64,000 nucleotides of DNA from Chitinophaga sp. 180180018-3 (GTDB lineage: Bacteria > Bacteroidota > Bacteroidia > Chitinophagales > Chitinophagaceae), in contig NZ_CP140772.1 in the NCBI RefSeq assembly GCF_037893185.1, positions 4,340,001 to 4,404,000 on the forward strand, written 5' to 3'. Below the pieces are notes generated by a model, which searched no databases, was not told where the DNA came from, and saw only the letters and a program-made list of their open reading frames with translations. Shown here in pieces: positions 46,918 through 56,965 of this stretch (its first letter is position 1; each line of letters opens with the position of its first letter). The translations under genes and the position numbers were made by a program.

Positions 46918-48617
46918 AGTTGATAGTATAGTTGAGAACTGGCTAAAGCGTTACGGAAATCGAGATAAGCATCTGAATTAAAGTATACATACGGCTTAAA
47001 GTAACCGTTGTCTCCTCTATACGGAGTACCAGGTAATAAACCCATGAGATAAATCGTACCCGAGTTGCCGCCGGTGAACGGCAGCGAGATCGGACCATTA
47101 TTTGCTCCCGTCTGGAAAAGCGGTGTAGTGGCCCCTGCGGCCGTTACATACAAATTCTGTCTGACCAGGCTGGCCTTAAAACTGATATAGTCTGTCGCTT
47201 GCCCATAAGACACTGCAGATGCGATAACGGGCCCGGAAGGACTGCCAGTGTGTACATCCACCAGGGTGGCCCCTCCCATGATGTTCACGATGCGCAATTT
47301 GAAGAGCTTGGGATCGGGGCTCTGATCATTCTCCAGTACCAGGTGTCCCACTTTACTGGCAGATTGCAGATCCGGTAACAGGCAAAGTGAATATGATAAC
47401 CCTGATTCGAAATTATAGTTGAAGCGGTCGTAAACAGGCGTAAACGTGCCGCTGGGCATGACATTTACAACATATGGCCCGGCCGGCATCACCGGCGTGG
47501 TTGCAATACGTTGCAGCATACCGGCCGCGAAGTCCCCTCCCTGGCTACGGGTCATGGCAAGGCCTATATCTTCTTCATCCTGGTTCATTGGGTTTGTTGG
47601 CCAACGGATCACTTTCACTCTGGCCTGGTTCAATTGCACATCAATACCAAAAAACTTCCCTACCGGGGTAACGAGGAGACCAGGCACATTGAAGGCGCCA
47701 TTGATCACTGTTACCTGCGCGCCGTTAATGCTGCTGTAGCTGAGATTGGAAAAGATGAGCTCACGCAAACTGGCCGGCACGCCATCTTCCACTACAAAAA
47801 GCCGGGGGCGGGGCTGTTTTCCGAAAAGGAAATTCGTGAGGTCACCTACCGCGAAGAAGGAATAATTTTTACCATCCCGTAGTTGAAAAGGCAGGAAAGT
47901 TAGCCACGCATCAGCCCCCCATCCCCTGCTGATGCGTAATGAAAGTTTCTTTAATCCTTGTTGCGTGGTATTATAGGCATCGCCTATCCTGGTGGGTTGC
48001 CCCCCTTGCGGTTCGAGGGTCGCCGATGTGCCCTGCCCCATATCCGGCGATACGATGAGCTTTGCATTGGAAGGGCCGGCCAAACAGTTAAAGAACCGGA
48101 TGCCTGTAGTACCGGCAAAGGGATGATATACATCTTCCGGGAAAAATATGAGCTGGGGCACCACATTGTTCTTTGGTGAAGAAGTAGTATCGTAAGCAGC
48201 GTAGCTAACGAATACAATGTAACTGGTATTGGGCACAAACTGGAAAGTGCCATTACCCGGCAAGCTGGCAAAACGGGACTGCAAAACAGGATCGTAGATC
48301 TTTATCAACTTGCTGTTGGGTTGTGCGGTGTTCAGGTTGAAAGCACTGGACGAAGAGTAATACTTACTGAAACTATATTGCTTTACATTTTCCCTCATCA
48401 ACCCATCTACAGAAAGCGACAATGAATCATTATAATCAAACGTGTTAAAGAAATGGAACCGGGAAGGCACTTCCGGTATAGAGTCCAGGTTCGTGAACAA
48501 ACGGGCTTTCCGGCACCCCGTCAGGGTAGTTCCGATGCTTAGCCCCGCTACTAGTATCATTACCAGTATTCCCCAGGTGATGCCCGTTTTCAGCCATTGT
48601 GTACGATACCGCTTCAT
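46914..48617 (-). CDS. Lipoprotein with DUF4397-like domains
   Basis: A 567-aa protein with a longer N-region (basic start, then hydrophobic ITWGILVMILVAGLSIGTTL) and lipobox TLTGC. Segments RFHFFNTFDYNDSLSLSVDG, GIRFFNCLAGPSNAKLIV and KLRIVNIMGGATLVDVHTG are DUF4397-like repeats. The last 60 residues (YLMGLLPGTPYRGDNG and beyond) are typical of the end of that family. Similar in plan to the neighbour at 48623-50284. Function unknown. Confidence 0.6.
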   Translation of the reverse strand: MKRYRTQWLKTGITWGILVMILVAGLSIGTTLTGCRKARLFTNLDSIPEVPSRFHFFNTFDYNDSLSLSVDGLMRENVKQYSFSKYYSSSSAFNLNTAQPNSKLIKIYDPVLQSRFASLPGNGTFQFVPNTSYIVFVSYAAYDTTSSPKNNVVPQLIFFPEDVYHPFAGTTGIRFFNCLAGPSNAKLIVSPDMGQGTSATLEPQGGQPTRIGDAYNTTQQGLKKLSLRISRGWGADAWLTFLPFQLRDGKNYSFFAVGDLTNFLFGKQPRPRLFVVEDGVPASLRELIFSNLSYSSINGAQVTVINGAFNVPGLLVTPVGKFFGIDVQLNQARVKVIRWPTNPMNQDEEDIGLAMTRSQGGDFAAGMLQRIATTPVMPAGPYVVNVMPSGTFTPVYDRFNYNFESGLSYSLCLLPDLQSASKVGHLVLENDQSPDPKLFKLRIVNIMGGATLVDVHTGSPSGPVIASAVSYGQATDYISFKASLVRQNLYVTAAGATTPLFQTGANNGPISLPFTGGNSGTIYLMGLLPGTPYRGDNGYFKPYVYFNSDAYLDFRNALASSQLYYQL

Positions 48618-48622
48618 ATATC

Positions 48623-50284
48623 CTAATTTTTCAAATTGAAGTTGGAATGCTTGATCATAAAGAGCTTTATTCCTTTGGGGGTATTACCCGCATTGAGCAG
48701 ACCAGCAGCTATGATCGTATAAGTACCCGGAGCCGGCAAAGCAGGGAATGGCGGCTGCAACGCAGCTATTTGCCGGCCCGCCAGCGTATCGGTTCGCGCG
48801 TTGCTCAAACGCGCGGCGAACCTGACCGGTGGCCAAATAATACCATCATAGCTTTTCCGGTTATTATTGGTCAATGCTTTATAGGCCACATCATCATCCA
48901 CCATCCTGATCTCCTGGTCTGGTGCCTGGGAAGTGTTTACGGTAAAGAACATGTTTCCTGCATCCGGGGAAAGATTCAATACACCCACATTGGCGATTTG
49001 AGCCATATCGCCCGTATAGTCCTTGTCTGAAATAATATTGCCGACTGGCAATACGAAAGAAGTTCCTGTAAGATCAGAAAGGTAATAACAGGTAATATTG
49101 GAGAGGCGAAATACCTGAGTATTGTAGGTATACAACCGTTGGTCTTTGCTGCTGAACGTAATCGTTACATTTCCTGCCGGTACTGTTTGCGGTATAGAAT
49201 ATTGCCCGAATAGCAAACCGGGTACGTCAGTACTTCCACCATTATAACTGATATTCACCGTTATATTCTGCTGATTGGGATTGGCGTTCACCACCTGTAT
49301 CTTACCAAAGTTATCCAATTGGCCAGCTCCGTATAGGCGGTCCAGTGATACGGAGTAAATATCGCCAATGACCATGATGGTGTAACACCCACCAGCGGCA
49401 AAGGGATAGCTGCCAATATTCTGTAACTGGACCGTACTGGGATTAAAGTAACTGCCTAAGCCCGGGAACAGCTGGTTATTCGGGTACCAGGCTGTTGAGA
49501 TCGGCGATAAGCCAAAGGCACGCACAAGATCGTTCATAGGCCCGGAGTTATTGATATAACGGCCATCGGTAAGGTTATAGAGCTGAAACTTCATAGTACC
49601 ATATTCCATTTCGTAGTACTTACCCATGCTTCCAAAAGCGACATGACCGTTGCCCGGCACATCGGAGCTGTCCGCATACCGCATGGATACCTCGTATTTT
49701 TTCCCGGCAGAATTTAGTGGACTGGTACGTCCCTTGTCAGTCATCGCGTAACCAAAATTGATCACGCGTATCTTGAACTTACCTGGCGCCGGCGCTCCCG
49801 GATCTGCTGTTGCCACCGGGATATATGTGGAGCCGGGTTGCTTGTTATCATCATAAAAGACAAGCATATTCGTGCCGCTTTTAGCAGGTACGCTGATCGT
49901 TTTCTGGTACAACACCAAAGAATCAGGCGGCCGTTTCACCACCGGCGTATCGTATCCATAATGATAATGGGCCAGCTTCAAAGTAAAACTGCCGCCACTT
50001 CCCTGCAAACCCACTTCCGGTGGCACGCCAAAGGATACGCCATTGCGGGCATTCGCGCCCTTGTACGGGATCAGCGAATCATTCAGGTACAACACATAAC
50101 CATCACTCTTTCCTTTATCGCTTATATCCGGCAACAGGTTGTAAATACGCAGTGTATCCAATTTACCGCTGGTAATGGGTTGATAAGTTCCAAGATCATG
50201 CTCCTGTTTTTTGCAGCTGGTCAGTAACCAAACTACAACAGCAGACATGCAGATACTTCGTATGAGCAATCGTTCCATATTCAT
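48623..50284 (-). CDS. Lipoprotein with DUF4397-like domains
   Basis: A 553-aa lipoprotein (lipobox LLTSCKKQ). It contains at least three DUF4397-like segments: LRIYNLLPDISDKGKSDGY, KIRVINFGYAMTDKGRT and KIQVVNANPNQQNITVNI. Its ATG follows the stop of the TonB receptor gene directly (TAAATG), so translation is coupled. The start could also be the second ATG (Met3). Like a SusD gene in a standard locus, it comes right after the receptor gene, but it shows no SusD/TPR features. Confidence 0.65.
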   Translation of the reverse strand: MNMERLLIRSICMSAVVVWLLTSCKKQEHDLGTYQPITSGKLDTLRIYNLLPDISDKGKSDGYVLYLNDSLIPYKGANARNGVSFGVPPEVGLQGSGGSFTLKLAHYHYGYDTPVVKRPPDSLVLYQKTISVPAKSGTNMLVFYDDNKQPGSTYIPVATADPGAPAPGKFKIRVINFGYAMTDKGRTSPLNSAGKKYEVSMRYADSSDVPGNGHVAFGSMGKYYEMEYGTMKFQLYNLTDGRYINNSGPMNDLVRAFGLSPISTAWYPNNQLFPGLGSYFNPSTVQLQNIGSYPFAAGGCYTIMVIGDIYSVSLDRLYGAGQLDNFGKIQVVNANPNQQNITVNISYNGGSTDVPGLLFGQYSIPQTVPAGNVTITFSSKDQRLYTYNTQVFRLSNITCYYLSDLTGTSFVLPVGNIISDKDYTGDMAQIANVGVLNLSPDAGNMFFTVNTSQAPDQEIRMVDDDVAYKALTNNNRKSYDGIIWPPVRFAARLSNARTDTLAGRQIAALQPPFPALPAPGTYTIIAAGLLNAGNTPKGIKLFMIKHSNFNLKN

Positions 50285-53200
50285 TTAAAATGTATATTTC
50301 AATCCGAGCGTATATACCTGACCGTAGTTATATGACCTTCGCAGGTACGATCTATTATCTATTCCAAATGTGTGTCCATCGCCTGCATTTGCATAATAGA
50401 ACCGGGTAGCTTCATTCAACGCATTCTTTACAAATGCCTTGAACTCCAGTCTTTTTATGATCCGCTGCGACCATACAATGTCCAGGGATGCCGCTGGATA
50501 TTCATAGATATTGGGCGAACCATCGGAATTGATGTCTGACAAACGTTTACCAGTTTTATTATAGAGCAGGTTTAACTGCGTGCCCCATTTGGGATAATCG
50601 AAATCAATGTTGATATTATAAGCAATCCCTGGCTGGTCCACCAATGGACGGATTCTGGAAGCATTACGGTCCAGCAGGCTGAGTATATAATATTCGGTGG
50701 AATCGATAATTGTCTCGCTTTTTGCCAGCATCAGGTTGGCGCCGATATAGAGGTATTTACCGATGGGGAATAACTGTTGCAGGTTCTTCCTCACCTCCAG
50801 CTCAACGCCGTATACCCTTCCTTGAGAAGGATTATTCCGGAAGGTGACAAAACTGTTCGTAAATCCATATGGATCAATAACGCCATTGGTATATACACGT
50901 TCTATCTGGTGGTCCACCGTTTTATAAAAAGCCGATGCGGAGATCAGTTCATCGCTCCCGATGAACCAATCTGTGCGAAAATCATAGTTGGAAAAGATCC
51001 CATTTTGCAAATGTTTATTACCGTAGATGGTCAGCTGTTGTATGGGATCCCGTTGCGCAGACAGAATGATCTCATTCATCTCCGGGCGAATCAGTGTTTT
51101 ACTATATGCCAGCCTGAAGTTCAGATCCTTCAGGCCTTTGTAAATGACAGAACCTGAAGGCAGCCAGTTGTAAGTAAGATAGTCTGTCCTGTAAGCCCGG
51201 TCAAACAATTCCTGCGTCTTTACACCAGAGAGTTGTACAAAGTTGGTACCTGTGGTATCGGGGGTTGACAGGTAGCTGGTATTCTCCACACGCATCCCTC
51301 CTACCACGCGCCAATCCGGGGAAAGATGCAGATCGAACATGCCATAGAAAGCAGTGACATCCTGTTTGGCCTTGTAACTGTTGATAAATACGGTGCTACC
51401 GGGTACGACTGTCACACCCGCTTTAGGCACATATAAGTAGCCAGCTGTCAGCGGTCCCCCTTCCTTCAGATTCGCATATTCCACAACACCTATTGCATCG
51501 GGGCCGTTCCAGGCATAAAGGTCTCCATACAGACTGGTCAGTGTATTTGGGGCCTGGCTGTACCCGCCGTAATCATTCTGTACAGTAGCGCTGTTATCCG
51601 CGCGGTTGAACAACGACTCTGTGTAAGCTCTTTTACGGCCGAAATAATATCCGCCTGCTTTGAAGAATGAGATCGTATCGCGGCCTATTTTGAATGGTAT
51701 CATCAGATCGGCTTTGTAATTGGCGTTCTGTTCGTTCATGTTCCGGTAATACCGGTCTGATGAGATATAATAGGTATAGGGATATTCTGACTGGATAAAC
51801 AGGGCTTGATTACCTCTGCCAGTACCTCTCTCCGGATTGGGTACCCTGCTCAGGGAATCCACGCGCATACGGGAATCCCGGTAGTCTGGATCATTTTGGT
51901 TCGCCAGGGAGCGGCTGGCACTATAGCTCAATTGCCAGGGCCGCCATTTTTTTACCAGCCGGAATTTATGGTCGCCGCGCAGTTGAAAAGAGTTCAGTGA
52001 ACGATAGGTACTCCGTAGTATGAAATTATAGATATGCTGATGATCCGGGAAAAATGGCATCACATTAGGGTCCGGTACTTTCAACGCGCCATTGATAACG
52101 CCGTCTTCCTGTGTAGCCGTTATTTCCGTGCCTCTGTTACCACTGTAGGTGAAGCTCAGTTCATTGAACCGGTTGAACCGGAAGGAAATTGTTGCTAATC
52201 CACCGAAATTGAGTTGCCTGTTGCCTGTGTTCTCTCTTAACTGGTATAGCGATAACAAGCGCAACTCATTCGGATAATTAATATTGGGCGCTCCCACACC
52301 GGGATTTACTGGTTCTTTTACTGTGTACAGGTTGTTTTCGCCATTGGGATTGGATTGCGAGCGGTTGTAATAATTAATGCCTAATACCAATCCAATTTCC
52401 TTCTGGTGTTTCAGCTTGTACCGGTTACCATAAGTAACGCTATAGATCTGGTCAGGGCCGTATTTTTCCGGTCGGGTGGCCAGGTACGGACTGAAACCTT
52501 TTTTCATCACCCGGTTGATCCGCATCGCTTCTTTATAGCTTATCTGGTTGGTATTACCCGCCTGAATGGCCTGGGTAAGCCCTGATAACATCGTGCCACT
52601 AGCGGTTGAAAATCCCCTTGCTGTATAATCGCTGATGAGATCTTTGTATTCTGGCGTCAGATTCTGTTCTTTCACGTGTTGTCCAAAGAAGCCCATCTTC
52701 GCGTCCGGAAAAGAATTGGCATATCCATAAAGGCCAATATTACCGTTGAAGCCAGTCTGAGCAGAAACAGACAGGAAACGGGTTTCCGGGATGGTACGTG
52801 TATGTATCTCTACTACAGCGCCGTTAGCGTCGCCAGGTTTATCGGGCGTGATGGATTTCTCTACAACAATATTTTCCAACAATTGAGCTGGGATCAGGTC
52901 CACGGCAACAGCGCTGCGGCTGGCATCTGCACCGGCCAACCGGGATCCATTCAGTTGTACGACCACATTCCGATCGCTCAATCCTCTCACGGTAATGTAC
53001 TTTCCATCTTTTACAGTTACGCCTGTAACACGTTGCAGTGCCTGGGCGGTGGTGATGCTGGCCGATTTCTCAATTTGTACGGCGCCGATTGCGTCCTGGA
53101 TATTGGCAGACTGGCGCCGCAATTCCAGGAGTGCCTTCTCTGTAGTAGCCCTGCGTGTGCCGGCAACACTTACGGCACCCAACATTCTGGATTCCTGCGT

Positions 53201-53533
53201 CATGCCAACAGATAACCGTTCCATTTGACGAGGGCGGAGAATGATATGCCGGGTTACCTTTTTCATACCGATGTATTGGAACTGGACAGTATATTCACCC
53301 GGTTTGATGAGAATAGTATATTCGCCGTTACTTCCGGTGATTACCGCCTGGTTGGTTTCCAGTACCCTGATCGTAACACCTGGCAATGGCTCCCTGCCGG
53401 CCGTGATAACGCCGGTGATGCCGCTGCTGATCTTCTCCTGAGCAGTAGTACGAACAGCCATCAATAGCAGTATCATCCAACACAGTACATTTGTCTGCAA
53501 TACCATTGAATTTTTTTGTGGGTAAAGGAACAT
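50285..53533 (-). CDS. TonB-dependent outer-membrane receptor without STN domain
   Basis: A 1082-aa protein with a signal peptide ending TTAQ; Met10 is an alternative start. It has a carboxypeptidase-regulatory domain (about 35-120; SGITGVITAGREPLPGVTIR), a plug domain (ALQRVTGVTVKDGKYITVRG, LSDRNVVVQLNGSRLAGADA, GDANGAVVEIHTRTIPE) and a barrel with the terminal LGLKYTF. The plug resembles FecA/CirA-type receptors rather than SusC. No STN domain precedes the plug, so it has no visible means to signal to FecR. Adjacent genes encode lipoproteins and not SusD. Confidence 0.87.
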   Translation of the reverse strand: MFLYPQKNSMVLQTNVLCWMILLLMAVRTTAQEKISSGITGVITAGREPLPGVTIRVLETNQAVITGSNGEYTILIKPGEYTVQFQYIGMKKVTRHIILRPRQMERLSVGMTQESRMLGAVSVAGTRRATTEKALLELRRQSANIQDAIGAVQIEKSASITTAQALQRVTGVTVKDGKYITVRGLSDRNVVVQLNGSRLAGADASRSAVAVDLIPAQLLENIVVEKSITPDKPGDANGAVVEIHTRTIPETRFLSVSAQTGFNGNIGLYGYANSFPDAKMGFFGQHVKEQNLTPEYKDLISDYTARGFSTASGTMLSGLTQAIQAGNTNQISYKEAMRINRVMKKGFSPYLATRPEKYGPDQIYSVTYGNRYKLKHQKEIGLVLGINYYNRSQSNPNGENNLYTVKEPVNPGVGAPNINYPNELRLLSLYQLRENTGNRQLNFGGLATISFRFNRFNELSFTYSGNRGTEITATQEDGVINGALKVPDPNVMPFFPDHQHIYNFILRSTYRSLNSFQLRGDHKFRLVKKWRPWQLSYSASRSLANQNDPDYRDSRMRVDSLSRVPNPERGTGRGNQALFIQSEYPYTYYISSDRYYRNMNEQNANYKADLMIPFKIGRDTISFFKAGGYYFGRKRAYTESLFNRADNSATVQNDYGGYSQAPNTLTSLYGDLYAWNGPDAIGVVEYANLKEGGPLTAGYLYVPKAGVTVVPGSTVFINSYKAKQDVTAFYGMFDLHLSPDWRVVGGMRVENTSYLSTPDTTGTNFVQLSGVKTQELFDRAYRTDYLTYNWLPSGSVIYKGLKDLNFRLAYSKTLIRPEMNEIILSAQRDPIQQLTIYGNKHLQNGIFSNYDFRTDWFIGSDELISASAFYKTVDHQIERVYTNGVIDPYGFTNSFVTFRNNPSQGRVYGVELEVRKNLQQLFPIGKYLYIGANLMLAKSETIIDSTEYYILSLLDRNASRIRPLVDQPGIAYNINIDFDYPKWGTQLNLLYNKTGKRLSDINSDGSPNIYEYPAASLDIVWSQRIIKRLEFKAFVKNALNEATRFYYANAGDGHTFGIDNRSYLRRSYNYGQVYTLGLKYTF

Positions 53534-53566
53534 ATAGCGGATAAATTTTAACGGCTCTGAATTTGA

Positions 53567-55153
53567 TCAGTATTTTGTTTGTTGTGGGTCAAAGTTGCCC
53601 CAGGGTTTCGTCCAGTCCTCCGTACCAAATGCCCCGACATATTGCACGTTCTTATCAAAAAAAGGACTGTCGGAAAGCGATCCATAAGGGAAGGAAGCGC
53701 TGGAGAGTAATACGGATCCTGCTGCGGGTAGTAGCACCGGGTTATGCAGGCGGTTGTAGTCGACAAGGTTCCTAATGCCCAGATCATCTTTTGAACGCGA
53801 GAAACTTAATTGTCGCGTAGTATCATTCAGACTGGCGAAGAGCGATAGTTTCGGATCCCGTCGTATATCGAGGAAAGTACCGGACAATGTCCCCATATCC
53901 ATTCTTCCCAACACACCACCCCGTTCCGGCAGTTCTGCAGCCGACGTCCCTGTTACAAAATTGTTTCTGAATGCGATGGTGTAAGTACTGGGCACCAGCT
54001 CATAGTTATTCCAGGCAAAAAGGGCAAAGGCACTTCGCCAACTCGCGGCAATGACGGAATTACAAATAACAACGCTTGTCGGCCAAACGGATGCCGAGCC
54101 ATTTGTACTGAATGAGGAGCCAACCGCCACTCCGCTACCGGCGTTGCGCGTCACCGTAGGACCCGCGCCAGGTATGTTACGTGCATCCGGATTATATCCT
54201 ACCAGGGTAAAATTGCTTAGTTGGTCCATATTGGAGGCATGTTCCATCACAGTGGTGATGCCGCTGGAGCGCCCCACATCTGATAAGTAAGGATCTTTTA
54301 ATCCCAGGCCGAATTGCGCAGTAATGGCTCCGCCATACAGATGGAAATCGCTTCCCTGGCAGCCCAATGCGATAAGGTGGTGGATAAAACAACTAACAGG
54401 CTTAGCGACCCAGTCCTGAGTGCCTCTGAGCAAAAAGCCGACGTTGCCGCTGTAAGAAACCTGCAAATACTGGTAAGAACCGCCAGGAATCGGGAAAATA
54501 GTGAAAGCAGGCGCCTGATACCCGGCATATTCTACCCTTACGTATTGCAATATGCCGTTACCTGGGTTTATTGAAATACCCTTCCAGTCGCCGGGATAGC
54601 GGCTACCCGGTGGTTGGTCTGAAGTAAAAACAATCGGGTGTTCGGCCGTCCCCTCAAAATCCACATCCGAAGCGGTTAACCCGCCTCTTGTCTGTTTCTC
54701 TCCATAGATGACCGTACCCGGCAGGATGATGAGTTTGGACCGGAACTCCACATTGCCACGGAGCAGGTATTGTTTATCCGAAGTGAGGATAAAATTATCG
54801 TAATAAACGCCCTGCAACAAACTTACAATGGTATAAGATTGTTGGCTGGTAACGCTTTGGCCATGAGCGGTTACAGTAATCTTTCCCGATGTTGCCAGTA
54901 GCGGCGCAATCACCTGCAGGCGGTTAGGTGAAGCGGTGGCCACTTCTCCCGCCACGCCATTAAAAAGTACTGTGTTCTTTTCGGGGTCTGGATCAAACCC
55001 GCTTCCATAGATAGAGATAGCATCTCCTCCAACAAAAACAACTGCTCCAAACCCACTTATATCCAGTCTGGGGCCATCTTGACTGTCTTTTTTACAGGAT
55101 GATAGCATTAAAACGGTGCCAGCTATAAACATCGATAGTAAACAAGCTTTCAT
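53567..55153 (-). CDS. Lipoprotein with TIG/IPT domain and right-handed beta-helix; paralogue of the next gene
   Basis: A 528-aa lipoprotein (lipobox MLSSCKKD). An IPT domain spans about 30-110 (GGDAISIYGSGFDPDPEKN; GEVATASPNRLQVIAPLLA). Then follows a right-handed beta-helix with RGNVEFRSKLIILPGTVIYG, EGTAEHPIVFTSDQPPG and GDWKGISINPGNG. The end, GAFGTEDWTKPWGNFDP, is a motif known from Bacteroidota surface proteins. The plan is the same as in the gene at 55171-56859 and the two align along their length, so they are tandem duplicates. Ligand unknown; a carbohydrate target is possible. Confidence 0.72.
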   Translation of the reverse strand: MKACLLSMFIAGTVLMLSSCKKDSQDGPRLDISGFGAVVFVGGDAISIYGSGFDPDPEKNTVLFNGVAGEVATASPNRLQVIAPLLATSGKITVTAHGQSVTSQQSYTIVSLLQGVYYDNFILTSDKQYLLRGNVEFRSKLIILPGTVIYGEKQTRGGLTASDVDFEGTAEHPIVFTSDQPPGSRYPGDWKGISINPGNGILQYVRVEYAGYQAPAFTIFPIPGGSYQYLQVSYSGNVGFLLRGTQDWVAKPVSCFIHHLIALGCQGSDFHLYGGAITAQFGLGLKDPYLSDVGRSSGITTVMEHASNMDQLSNFTLVGYNPDARNIPGAGPTVTRNAGSGVAVGSSFSTNGSASVWPTSVVICNSVIAASWRSAFALFAWNNYELVPSTYTIAFRNNFVTGTSAAELPERGGVLGRMDMGTLSGTFLDIRRDPKLSLFASLNDTTRQLSFSRSKDDLGIRNLVDYNRLHNPVLLPAAGSVLLSSASFPYGSLSDSPFFDKNVQYVGAFGTEDWTKPWGNFDPQQTKY

Positions 55154-55170
55154 ATGGGCAGAAGAAATTT

Positions 55171-56859
55171 TTAGTTATAAGGGGTTTGTTGTGGCGTACA
55201 GTTGGTCCAGGAGTGTGTCCAGTCAATAGGCCCGAATGCGCCTCTGAAGACGGGCGTTTTATCAATAAAACCGTCCTGTAGTTCTTTATTTGCATATGTT
55301 GCGCCGGAAAGCAACACCGATGCACTAGCGGGTGTCATCACCGGACTTCCGATGTTTTTATAAAGCACCATGCCGACCATTCCTATTTCGTCATAAATCA
55401 TTTTAGGATCGTCTGCTGTCACAAAAGGCGTGGCCAGCTGCAACTTCAAAGTATCGTTATAGGTATTGAAATCTTTTGCCTGCGCAGTGTTATCCGAAGA
55501 ACCAAACCCCCACTGCGCACCGGTATTCTCCGGGCAGAATGTATAACCGCGCGCGGGAGCTACTTCATGGTTAAAGGTATTGCTGCTTGTAGCCAGTGTA
55601 TACGTGACCGTAGTACGCCTGATCATAGATTCACCCTTCCCGTAAGCAGTCCATGCCATTGGGCCATCCAGCGAAATGCCCGCCAGCCAGGGCGCTGCAA
55701 TCACAGCGTTGAACAACTGCAGCGTTCCATTCACTGCCTTACCTGTAACGGGATCATATCCGCCAATATGCACTCCCCTGCCCGATTGCCGGTTCAGGAC
55801 ATCATCATAATTCCTGGCACCCGGCCAATAGCCTGGCTGCTGAGAATTTGCGGCGCGAGCCAATCCATTAGCGCCTACCAAAGTAAGCTGACTGATGGTT
55901 GCCGGCCGGGAAGACTGTATCAACAGTCCATCGGCTCCAAACTGGTCTGCATACTGTGGATCTTTTAAACCCAGCAGAAATTGCCCAACTACCCGGCTAT
56001 TACCGACAATAGCAAAATCATTGCCTGCACAGCCAAATGCTACCAGATAGTGCAAATAAATCACTGCGCCTGCGTCGCAACGGAATCCATCACCGCCGCT
56101 ATAGGATGTTTGTACATAGGCTATCTTTCCGGCGTCAATGTTTCTACTCAGCCACAATGCTGCGCCGGCAACATTAGGCAGATGATAACCTGCATACTCA
56201 ATACGCACATATTTCAATACGTCTGCTGTATTGTCTGTAGCGCTCAACATGATGCCTTTCCAATCTCCGGGATTACGCATCCCGATCGGTTGATTGGATG
56301 TAAATATGACGGGGTTATCCGCAGTACCATTTACCTGGAGCGTGGCCCCGTTGTCGATGATCAGTGCAGCCTGTGTTATTTTATCTGCTTGTATAACCGT
56401 GCCCGCTGCTATACTTAACGTGGCGCCCTTTTGTATATGTACATTTCCTTTCAGCAGGTACCGTTTATCTGAAGTCAATGCGAGATTGGCAGCCTGATTA
56501 CCAGTAATGAGATTAGTAATATTGAATGGTTGATCAAAAGAGAAAGTCTTGCTACCTGTCTGCACCGTTACATTACCTGCTTTAACTCCTGCCGGCACCA
56601 CTACTTTTAATACAGTGGAAGAAGCCATCACCACTTTTGCATCGGCGCCGTTGATCTTTACCAGATTGCCGTTTGCATCTGGCTGGAAACCTATTCCATA
56701 AATGCTGACGGTATCTCCCTGGACTGCTGTCAGAGGCTCTATTCCAACAATCCCATAGGAAATGCCTTGATCTATATTATTCTTGTCTTTCTTACAGGAA
56801 CTCAATAGCCCTCCTCCAAAAAGAAGGAGCAGCAAAAACCGGTAAAAGTTTTTATGCAT
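55171..56859 (-). CDS. Lipoprotein with TIG/IPT domain and right-handed beta-helix
   Basis: A 562-aa lipoprotein (lipobox LLSSCKKD). IPT domain at about 35-115 (QGDTVSIYGIGFQPDANGN; VKAGNVTVQTG), then a beta-helix (KGNVHIQKGATLSIAAGTVI; NGTADNPVIFTSNQPIGMRN; GDWKGIMLSATDN) and the terminal GAFGPIDWTHSWTNCTP. It is the first structural gene behind the ECF sigma gene, after a gap of 106 bp. The beta-helix lacks the catalytic motifs of known pectate lyases, so binding rather than cleavage is more likely. Confidence 0.72.
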   Translation of the reverse strand: MHKNFYRFLLLLLFGGGLLSSCKKDKNNIDQGISYGIVGIEPLTAVQGDTVSIYGIGFQPDANGNLVKINGADAKVVMASSTVLKVVVPAGVKAGNVTVQTGSKTFSFDQPFNITNLITGNQAANLALTSDKRYLLKGNVHIQKGATLSIAAGTVIQADKITQAALIIDNGATLQVNGTADNPVIFTSNQPIGMRNPGDWKGIMLSATDNTADVLKYVRIEYAGYHLPNVAGAALWLSRNIDAGKIAYVQTSYSGGDGFRCDAGAVIYLHYLVAFGCAGNDFAIVGNSRVVGQFLLGLKDPQYADQFGADGLLIQSSRPATISQLTLVGANGLARAANSQQPGYWPGARNYDDVLNRQSGRGVHIGGYDPVTGKAVNGTLQLFNAVIAAPWLAGISLDGPMAWTAYGKGESMIRRTTVTYTLATSSNTFNHEVAPARGYTFCPENTGAQWGFGSSDNTAQAKDFNTYNDTLKLQLATPFVTADDPKMIYDEIGMVGMVLYKNIGSPVMTPASASVLLSGATYANKELQDGFIDKTPVFRGAFGPIDWTHSWTNCTPQQTPYN

Positions 56860-56965
56860 ACTAAACCCTATTACATAAATGATGAAGTGCTTACAGCACT
56901 GCTGGCGGTCCCCTCTATATGTAGGTGCTAATTTTCTTTTGATCTCCTATCTGGTAACAATTTCT

